Of a DNA stretch of 64,000 nucleotides, positions 56,516 through 64,000 are shown in pieces. Below the pieces are notes generated by a model that was not told the origin of the DNA, searched no databases, and saw only the letters and a list, made by a program, of their open reading frames with translations. The position numbers and the translations under genes are program-made. The stretch is from NCBI GenBank assembly GCA_025175895.1, contig CM045991.1, forward strand, positions 80,525,174 through 80,589,173. Direction: 5' to 3'. Numbering within the stretch: position 1 is the first letter of the stretch; the number at the start of each line of letters is the position of its first letter. Source of the DNA: Wurfbainia villosa (lineage: Eukaryota; Streptophyta; Magnoliopsida; Zingiberales; Zingiberaceae).

Positions 56516-58413
56516 TGTTGGGATGTATACTGAAAAGTTTATCTTTTGTATGAACATTTTTATTTTGAAATAAGAATCACATGATCATTGTTTGCATATG
56601 TATGGTTATGCATTTTGTCTAATACATTACATTGTAGATAACATGGTGTGTTGTGTCACATGGGAGATCATGTTATCAGTTCCTTGTAAAGTATAAGTAA
56701 AGGCTCACAACTAAGATTGTTTTAGATAAACCATTGGCATGGTTGTAGTGTGATTTGGTATTGGTTTATCTTGACCATAGAATTACACTAGTATACTTTG
56801 TGTGTATTGAGCAGGACCGACTTAGAGGTGATTCGATTCATTACTGACTACATAATCAAATCGGACCTCAGATATTATATTGTACATGCTCTTAATCCCG
56901 ATATAATAACAGGCACCTATACTTAGTATTCATTTCTTTGATTTTCCAATGGACAAGATTTATAGAGTAAATCAATAGGCTCTGTAAGTTGGGAAATGAT
57001 ATTACTTATATGGTGTGTCGTTGATTATAGGAGGAAATCGTGTCCTATATATTACGATGATTATGTCCCCTTGAGGAGCTCATAAGGTTCATCATGTAAA
57101 CCCTACAGGTAGACTTGGTCGAGCATGATGATAAGGTTGAGTGGTACTAATCATTGAGTTAGATGTTGATTAATTAATTGTCAGTAAATTAATTAATCGA
57201 CGGACATTTGAGATCTTAAACACGGGGAGATAAATGTACAAATAATATATGGAGCCCATATTAACTTTTGGGAGTTGGTGAGGTAGATCAATGATAATCC
57301 TCTAGTGAAATGGATTATCATTAATGGATCAGACTTTATGTGGGCTTGATCCATTGGGTGGCCATGATCCAACTCCTCCTCATGGTCCCTATTGTAGCCT
57401 ATTAAAACCTCATGAAGCCTAGATCCAATGATGGAAAACAAAACTCTAGATCCGACGGTGGAGATTAAATCTCTAGATCCGACGGTTGAGATTAAATCTC
57501 TAGATCCGAAGGTTGAGATTAAATCCCTAGAACCGACGGTGGTGATTAATTGGAGGATTAAGCCTAACTCTATAAATATAGGCTTAAGGCTTGGGCGTTA
57601 AGATGAATTAGAGAGGTTAGGGTTTTTCTTCCTTGGCTTGGGCGGCAAGGAAGAAGTGGGCGGCTAGGAAGAAGTGGGCGGCTAGGGTTTTTGGAGGTGT
57701 CTTGGGTGGCCACAATTAAGGAAAGTTTTCTTATTCCTTAGGTGTTGTCGGTGCCCTTCCTTCTCCTCTCCAACTTGGCCGGCGCTCAACCTATTCCTCT
57801 TCTTCTCCTTGGCCGGTGGAAACAAGTGCAAGGATTGTTCCTTGGAGCTCTTGGCCGACACCCACATCTCCTTGGCCGACGGCAAGCACCAAGCTTGGAG
57901 CTTGGTGGTCGATTAAAGGAAGGAGAAGAGTTTTGTTTAATATTCTTCCTTTTGTTCGGAGTGAGCAATGAAAGGAAGATTGGTGATCTAGGAGGCTTCG
58001 ACTTTTGAAAGATCGTCGCCCACACGACGTCCAAAAGGAGGAAGGACATACAATAGAAGATCAAGAGGTATAACGCTTGTTTATATTCTTTTGTATTATG
58101 CCTATAATTGCTTGTCAATTATATGCATGTTGTATGTTTTGTTTTGTGGCTAAATTAACTTGGACCCCAAATACAAATACAAAAGCTGGCGATCCGTACA
58201 TCGTCTATTCCGCGACTAATCGTAGAATAGAGGTTGGTTGCTTGAACAACAAGTTTGTTCAAGTGACCACTCTAATCGAATAGCACGACGATGAAATGGC
58301 AGCTTGGGTAATCCCTCCTTGTCAAGGATAATTTTTTTTTATACAGGGATGTAGAAGGGATCGCCATGAACAAGTGACCGAGTTTAAGTGGGAAGCGAAG
58401 TTTCCTACCTTCA
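56516..58413 (+). repeat. Family-B 3' LTR
   Basis: TGTTGGGATGTATACTG to TTTCCTACCTTCA, followed by GGAGG. TATA at 57571. A 19 bp duplication GGAAGAAGTGGGCGGCTAG near 57648-57686 is absent from the 5' LTR. Confidence 0.93.
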
Positions 58414-58418
58414 GGAGG
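58414..58418. repeat. Target-site duplication of family-B element, right copy (GGAGG)
   Basis: Exact match to 29379-29383. Confidence 0.95.
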
Positions 58419-60679
58419 ACCATTGGCGAAGAAACTGCAAGATTTATCTTGAGTCCGTGAAGAAAAAGAAGGCATCTGATGCCCCATCCTCTTCAAGTAT
58501 CTTCGTTATTGATTGTCATTTTATTTCCTTAGACACTTGGGTATTGGATACTGGGTGTGGCTCACATATATATAATGACATACAGGGGCTAAGGAATAGA
58601 AGAAGACTCGTCAAGGGAGAATCAAATTTGTAAGTTGGCAATGGAGCAAAGGTTGCTACAGTCGCCATTAGAACATATTTTTTTAAGCTCCCTACAGGAC
58701 TTGTCTTAGAATTGGATAATTGCTATTATGTTCCTTCGTTAATAAAGAACATTATTTCTATTTCTGCTTAAATAGAAATGGGTACCATTTGACTTTTTGT
58801 AACAATTGTTGTTACATAACTTTGAATTGCATTGTTTATGGGACTTGAACTTTATGCAATGATATATATATGTTAGATGTATCCAGTGACATTTTCAATA
58901 TCGAAGTGAGCAACAAGCGTGCTCAAAAAGATAATCAATTTGCCTCCTACATGTGGCATTGTCGTCATGGTCATGTAAGCAAGAAACACATGTCCGAATT
59001 ACACCGATGTGGAATTCTGGAATCATTTGAATTTGATTCATTCGATACATGCGAATCATGCTTAAAAGGCAAGATGAATAAGTTAACTTTTACTGAAAAA
59101 GGTGAACCAGTGGGAGAGTTGTTTGGTCTAATACATACTGATGTATGTAGACCTATGTCAACTCATGCTCTAGGAGGTTATAGCTACTTCATTACCTTTA
59201 TCGATGATCACTCACGATTTGGATATGTGTTCTTGATGAAACACAAGTCTGAAGCCTTTGAAAGGTTCAAAGAATTCAGAAATAAAGTAGAAAAATAACT
59301 TGGAAAAAGTATTAAAATACTTCAATCTGATCAAGTTGGTGAATACTTGAGTCATGAGTTTCTGGATTATCTAAGAGATAATAGTATATTGTCTCAATGG
59401 ACTCTGTCGTATACACCACAACATAATGGTGTATCTGAGAGGCGAAACTGAACCTTGTTAGACATGGTTAGGTTGATGATGAATCATGCGAATCTTCCCA
59501 AGTCCTTTTGGAGATATGCACTTTAGACAACTATTTACTTGCTAAATAGAGTCCTGACAAGGTTAGTCTCTACTACTCCATATGACATATGGAATAGTAA
59601 GAAACCTCATTTATCTTACTTGAAGATATGGGGTTGTCCTGCTTATGTGAAGCGAACTGTATCAGACAAATTGGATGCTAAGTCTGATAAATGTCTATTT
59701 ATTGGATACCCTAAGGAAACAAGGGTTATCAATTCTATCATCCTATGGAACAAAAGGTGTTTGTTTCAAGGCATGCTATGTTTCTAGAGAAAGAGTTTTT
59801 CTTACAAGAAAACAGTGGGAGTGTCATTGAACTTATGGAGGTTCGAGAGACTCCAATAGACATTGATGAAATACCTGGTCAAGCACCACAACCGATAACT
59901 CATAGTGATGAGCCATCGGTTGAACCTATTGTAACACCACATCTTCGTAAATCTTGTAGAACACACAACATTCTTGAGAGATATAGATTTCTTGTAAGTG
60001 AATCAAACGACGTGTTACTCATTGATGATCAAGAGGTTACAAGTTATGAAGAAGTTCTGAAAAATTCAGAAAGGACAAATGGCTTGATGCCATGAAGTCA
60101 GAAATAGATTTCATGTATGAAAATCAAGTTTGGAACTTGGTGGACCCACCTGAAGGCATTAAGCCTATAGGGTGCAAGTGGGTTTTCAAGAAGAAAACCG
60201 ATATGGATGGATGAACCCTGTGTGTACAAGAAGGTTAGTGGGAGTGCAGTTGTCTTCCTAGTGTTGTATGTCGATGACATATTACTTATAGGAAATGATA
60301 TATCTATCTTACAGTCGGTCAAAATTTGGTTATCCCAAATATTCTCTATGAAAGACCTGGGAGAAGCGACCTATATCCTCAGGATTAAGATCTATAGAGA
60401 TAGATCGAAATGGTTGCTTGGTCTTTCACAGTTTACATATATAGAATAAGTGCTAAAGAGGTTTAGAATGTCGGAATCCAAGAAAAGATTTCCTTCCCAT
60501 CAGGCATGGGATACACTTTTCGAAGTCTATATGTCCGTGCACAGAAGACGAGAAGATTTGCATGAGTAAGATCCCCTATACATCTGTAAGAGGATCTATC
60601 ATGTATGCTATGTTATGTATGAGGCCCTATGTATCATATGCTCTGAGTGTCACAAGCAAATACCAGTTTGATCCAGAAA
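58419..60679 (+). pseudogene. gag-pol: Family-A gag end, protease, integrase, RT (right half of split copy)
   Basis: Continues the knuckle from 29383 (DHWRRNCKIYLESVKKKKAS). Protease TWVLDTGCGSHIYND has an intact DTG. Pre-integrase/HHCC: WHCRHGHVSKK, CESCLKGKMNKLTF. Integrase is weakened: the expected GGEY context reads LSHEF after a changed DQVGEYL. The frame shifts near 59740 and 60075. RT jumps from KKKTDMDG to DEPCVYKKVSGSAVVF at about 60210, a deletion of roughly 90 residues of the RT core, but LYVDDILLIGND remains. The copy stops at about 60679 inside the RNase H-proximal region, where gypsy sequence begins; its RNase H and 3' LTR are lost. Confidence 0.85.
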
Positions 60680-60684
60680 ATAGT

Positions 60685-60697
60685 GGCTCTGATACCA
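60685..60697 (-). promoter_or_regulatory. Gypsy-type primer-binding site, minus strand
   Basis: On the minus strand TGGTATCAGAGCC, eight bases after an LTR end GGGGCGTGACA. Confidence 0.65.
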
Positions 60698-60704
60698 ATA
60701 AAGT

Positions 60705-61170
60705 TGTCACGCCCCGAGAGTATGTCGAGCCGAAAAACAAACGGACAACATCTCCCCTGTACGTGACACTATATCCTATTGATACAAGGTCTTTCAGCCA
60801 TAACCACAACAACATATATAAATGTATATATAACAAAACACAGTGGAAACTATCACAACGAAATAATAAACTACACACAATGCATACCGATATGACTGAC
60901 CACAACATAAAGAAAACATCGTCAAAACCCGAATCAACAAGTGCGTACATCAACAATATCTAACACAACATCCATCATATAAATCTGGATCAATATAAGA
61001 AACATCCGAAAACTAAAGGAAACATAAATCCAAAGCTGGGACCCTCGGAAGTGAGATGAGATGATGTCAGGTAGCGTTGCTCCAAGCCCTAGAGTGTACA
61101 CAGGTGTCCTTTAGCTTATCTAAATAGATCATTTATCCATAACGAAGGATATTCATTTCCTTCTACAATA
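60705..61170 (-). repeat. Probable LTR end of a Ty3/gypsy element, minus strand
   Basis: On the minus strand it ends CTCTCGGGGCGTGACA, followed by the PBS. Its start is not defined; it gives way to a PPR fragment at about 61171. The frames 60562-60963 and 60956-60627 across it are not genes. Confidence 0.5.
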
Positions 61171-61420
61171 TCAATGTTTAGTAACATTGATACCAATAAA
61201 ATTATCTCTAGGTAAAATCGGCATTCCAACAAATACCTCTTGTGCATCATCAACCTTGCCAACTTTGCAAAACCGATCACTAAGGGTATCAAACAACCTG
61301 ATTAGGCTAACAACTAATGAATGTCATTGCATTGAGTACATCACGAGCTTCAACTACTTTGTGTGCTTTACACCAGCCCTTAATCAATACACCATAAGTA
61401 AAGACATTTGTCTCTAAAAT
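61171..61420 (-). pseudogene. PPR (pentatricopeptide repeat) gene fragment
   Basis: On the minus strand 61411-61307 reads TNVFTYGVLIKGWCKAHKVV then EARDVLNAM, one 35-residue PPR motif. After a one-base shift from about 61299 it reads LFDTLSDRFCKVGKVDDAQE and VFVGMP, a second motif, ending at a stop at 61171. PPR proteins bind organellar RNA in plants; the typical features are the Y-x-x-LI-x-G-x-CK core and the D/EA pair, both visible. Only about two repeats remain, with a stop and a frameshift, so it is a captured or stranded gene fragment rather than a gene. Confidence 0.75.
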
Positions 61421-61438
61421 ATCATTACCTCAATTGGT

Positions 61439-61942
61439 GCAAGTAATCGACGACGGTTATCCGAGGCACAGGATTGGCAGAAGAGTTACACAGACCAGAG
61501 GTGAAGGCCTCTAGAGTTCTTGGTAGGGGATCATGTATTTCTGCGTGTTTCACCTACTAAAGGAGTCAAACGAATTGGGCTAAAATGAAAATTAGCTCCA
61601 CGCTACATTGGTCCATTTGAGATATTAGAGCGGATTAGGGGTGTGGCTTATAGGTTGGCTTTACCTCCGACACTTGCAGGTGATCATCAAGTATTTCATG
61701 TTTCTATGTTGAGGAAATACGTACCATGATCTTATCATGTTCTGAAAGAGATACTGATTCCCCTTCAGCCTAATGCGACTTATGAGGAGATTCCAGTGCG
61801 GATCCTTAGTCACAAGGAATGCTGGTTGAGGAACAAAACCATCCAACTTGTAATGATTGGATGGCAACATCATACCGATGAAGATGCTAGGTAAGAGCTG
61901 AAAAATAATTTCCGAGCTCGATACCCTCATCTGTTCACTTGA
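61439..61942 (+). pseudogene. Ty3/gypsy (Tekay/Del-like) integrase C-terminus
   Basis: One frame with four internal stops reads RPLEFLVGDHVFLRVSPTKG, KLAPRYIGPFEILERI, AYRLALPPTLAG and VFHVSMLRKYVP, the invariant C-terminal region of chromovirus integrases. It continues LIPLQPNATYEEIPVRI and ends HLFT at TGA 61940. The chromodomain region is short or degraded. Everything upstream is replaced by the PPR fragment. No activity is possible. Confidence 0.85.
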
Positions 61943-62014
61943 GGTATGTGATGATTCCGGAAATATCTTGTATTGGTTCTTACTTTTAAGTCGAAATTTG
62001 GGGACCAAATTTTA

Positions 62015-62029
62015 TTAAGTGGGGGAGAA
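62015..62029 (+). promoter_or_regulatory. Gypsy polypurine tract
   Basis: TTAAGTGGGGGAGAA directly before the LTR start. Confidence 0.75.
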
Positions 62030-62751
62030 TGTAAAATACCGCAAATAGATGGATAAAGGAGTAATATTATTGAGATAAATTAAAATTTAATGATGCATGG
62101 TTAGGAGTTAATTTACACCTAACCTTGGTTTGAATCTTATGGGTTTAATTGAATGAATCTAGGTTTAATTAAACCCAACCCGTTAATGGACCCGACCCAC
62201 TTTCTCAAACCCAACCCACTCTATTTTCTTAAGGCAAGCCGTTGCTACATTTCTCATTGTCACTCTTTATTCCCGAGCATTTTCCTTCTTCCTTTTCGCG
62301 ACTTCTCATTCTCACCGCAACACCTTCACGCGCGACTCCTCTATCTCTCGCCTCCTCTTCCCTTCCAAAACCCACGGCTGCCTAGCACCTCTTCTCCTTC
62401 CTCACCGCAACTCCTCCTCCATCGTTACGTATTGCTTTCAGTTCTTGTTATAGAATATTCTCTTCTCTATGATTGTCTCTGATTGCCTATGGGCGGTGGA
62501 GAGCGTGTCGTGGCCAAGTAGGTTGGCAGCGTCGGCACCTCATGCTGATATGGGTGTGCAATCTCAGTCAGAGCAGGCGGTGGTTGGCAGTGGCTAGGGG
62601 CACGGTACTGAGCAGAGCCACAGGATTAAAGGGGGTTTTACGGTCGGTGGTCGTCGGAGCTAGGTAAGAGTCATTTTCTCCTTACCTTAGACGTGATTTT
62701 GGTGTTGCTATTGATCTTTCTTGATTGAGCTTGATCTGTGAATTGGGCAGT
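62030..62751 (+). repeat. Ty3/gypsy 3' LTR, interrupted by a family-A LTR
   Basis: It starts TGTAAAATACCGC after the polypurine tract. It is pyrimidine-rich in 62230-62440. It is cut at 62751 by the family-A LTR; the last five bases GCAGT are the expected target duplication, with the partner outside the window. The frames 62153-62482 and 62473-62667 lie in the LTR. Confidence 0.7.
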
Positions 62752-64000
62752 TGTTAGTAATATATGAGAGATGTCCTAAGGCAATCGCCTTATGTATGAA
62801 CCATTTATATGATAAATGAAGATTCACTATTTGAGTATACATGTTTTGTGTATTTGATTGGATCTTAAACTCATTTACTGAATGTCCACGATACGATTCA
62901 CAGCATGAGAGAATTTGTGATTGGATCACAACTAGTGAGTATCTCTACATGTGTAATTGTGATGTATCGGAATTATCCCTAGTCGATGAATTGATGGATT
63001 TGGACACCATAAATTCTGTCGAGACTAGCACGAGGTATACTCCTTGGTGTATCCAAGCAGCTGATTCTCACTGGCTGGAGACATAGTGATGTCCGGAGTT
63101 AATCGTGGATGCTAGTTATGGTAACTAGTTCATTGGAGTGACCAGCTGTAAGACTTCATATGGTTCTCTGCATATATAGATATGTCAATGAAGTTCTTAC
63201 TGTGGCTCAAGTGCGAGGTTCCTTTGACTTGCGGTATTCAAGTCATCTTGATCATGGAGACTTATGCTTTGACATCTTAAGCAAACATCTCCGAGGAGAT
63301 GTGGACCCGGGATGATTGGGTATAAGTCGAAGTGATCGAAGGTGTTTGAATAGCCTATAAAGGATTCACCACTCCTTGCGAGGAGATGTATACCCATGGC
63401 CTCTCGTCGGATTGTTACTAAAGTCTTTGGCCAAAGCATTACATGTTTAGAGTATGATACTCTTCGATACATGTGGAGTAACTAGAATCCGTAGGACGAG
63501 GAAATGATAGTTGGGCTAGGTGTGACATAGTCAGCCTAGTGGGGACTGACACAATAGACCATGTCCTGAACCAAGTGGGTATAAGATGAGTGAAGGGAAT
63601 GGGGCACGATTCATTCGAGCTACTGAAGGGTTTTAGAAATAGTTCTGGATCAACCGTTGATCTTTTCGGTTAATTGGGGATCATGATGTACTACTAGGTG
63701 CCACTCATGATCGTTCTATAATTAATGGTTAATTATAGACGGCCAACATAAACCGAGAACCTATTTGGTCACACGCACAATGAGTGTAATCCAAAGGATT
63801 TAAAACGAGCTTGAGAATGAGATTCTCAGACCGAGAGAAACTATGTTTGGTTGGACCAAACATAAAGCGAGCATGAAATTGTTTCAGTCGCAATGGAAGC
63901 GTGGATGGGCCGTGTCTTATGAAGACATAATGGATGGACCAAAATGGTTTGGTTCTAATCAATGGATGAGAATAAACCAAAGGGTTTGGTTTATTTTAAA
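62752..64000 (+). repeat. Family-A LTR, left part, cut by window end
   Basis: It starts with an intact TGTTAGTAATATATGAG. It shares subfamily differences with the minus-strand LTR at 21264 (for example ACACGCACAA where the nested copies have ACATGCACAA). Confidence 0.92.

Larger units (their letters stand above)
29384..58413 (+). mobile_element. Family-B copia element carrying nested insertions
   Basis: LTRs of 1,890 and 1,898 bp (TGTTGGGATG to CTACCTTCA) and GGAGG duplications define it. Without the nested family-A block (32619-52979) it is about 8.7 kb. Order: LTR, PBS, leader, gag (split by the A block, with loss of part of gag), protease, integrase, RT, RNase H, polypurine tract, LTR. 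LTRs differ by roughly 4-5% in the first 150 bp by eye, so it is older than the elements inside it. Long LTRs suggest an Angela/TAR-type copia lineage, unproven. Confidence 0.95.

Overview
The window is plant nuclear DNA made almost entirely of nested LTR retrotransposons. The evidence is Ty1/copia gag, protease, integrase, reverse transcriptase and RNase H remnants, Met-tRNA-type primer-binding sites, LTRs of 1.1 to 2.2 kb, Ty3/gypsy integrase tails, a CACTA-like DNA transposon end and a plant PPR gene fragment. I found no intact host gene, rRNA, tRNA or CRISPR array. The species cannot be read from the sequence; a large, repeat-rich angiosperm genome is the safest statement.

Layout, left to right. 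(1) 1-6064 plus 14836-19156 is an old Ty3/gypsy-like 3' region. It holds an integrase C-terminus, minus-strand antisense ORF remnants (coiled-coil, Pro/Ser-rich, and one related to the PF04195 'putative gypsy type transposon' family with an apparent GT-AG intron), and about 16 tandem copies of a ~151 bp repeat. (2) Siv1 (6065-14830, plus strand), a Sirevirus-like copia element, sits in that region with exact TAAGA target-site duplications (TSDs). (3) 19157-21263 is a CACTA-like end with dense TTGCAACGAA-type subterminal repeats. (4) 21264-27550 is a minus-strand family-A copia element (2.2 kb LTR) truncated in its leader and joined to a truncated minus-strand family-B LTR (27551-29251). (5) 29252-29383 and 58419-60679 are the two halves of a plus-strand family-A copy, split by a family-B element (29384-58413, TSD GGAGG). 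(6) Inside the gag of B lies a family-A block (32619-52979) arranged LTR, internal, LTR, partial internal. (7) Inside the integrase of that A block lies Siv2 (37384-45589, minus strand, TSD GACCT), a second Sirevirus-like element with the best preserved pol of the window. (8) 60685-62751 is a patchwork of Ty3/gypsy pieces around a PPR gene fragment. (9) 62752-64000 is the start of another family-A LTR.

The three exact TSDs and the clean splits of host reading frames fix the insertion order: outer A copy, then B, then the A block, then Siv2. LTR divergence judged by eye agrees, with B about 4-5% and nested A about 1%. All coding regions are pseudogenes with stops, frameshifts or lost catalytic residues; Siv2 is the least damaged and may still supply parts of pol.

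The most interesting signals are non-coding. Three unrelated copia families carry repeated short hairpins between primer-binding site and gag. Both Sirevirus-like elements carry a CATCTCAC/GTGAGATG stem and several polypurine tracts after pol. The two LTRs of each Sirevirus-like element are near-identical except for one patch where CAGTCGACTG-type and CGATCG-type palindromes replace each other.
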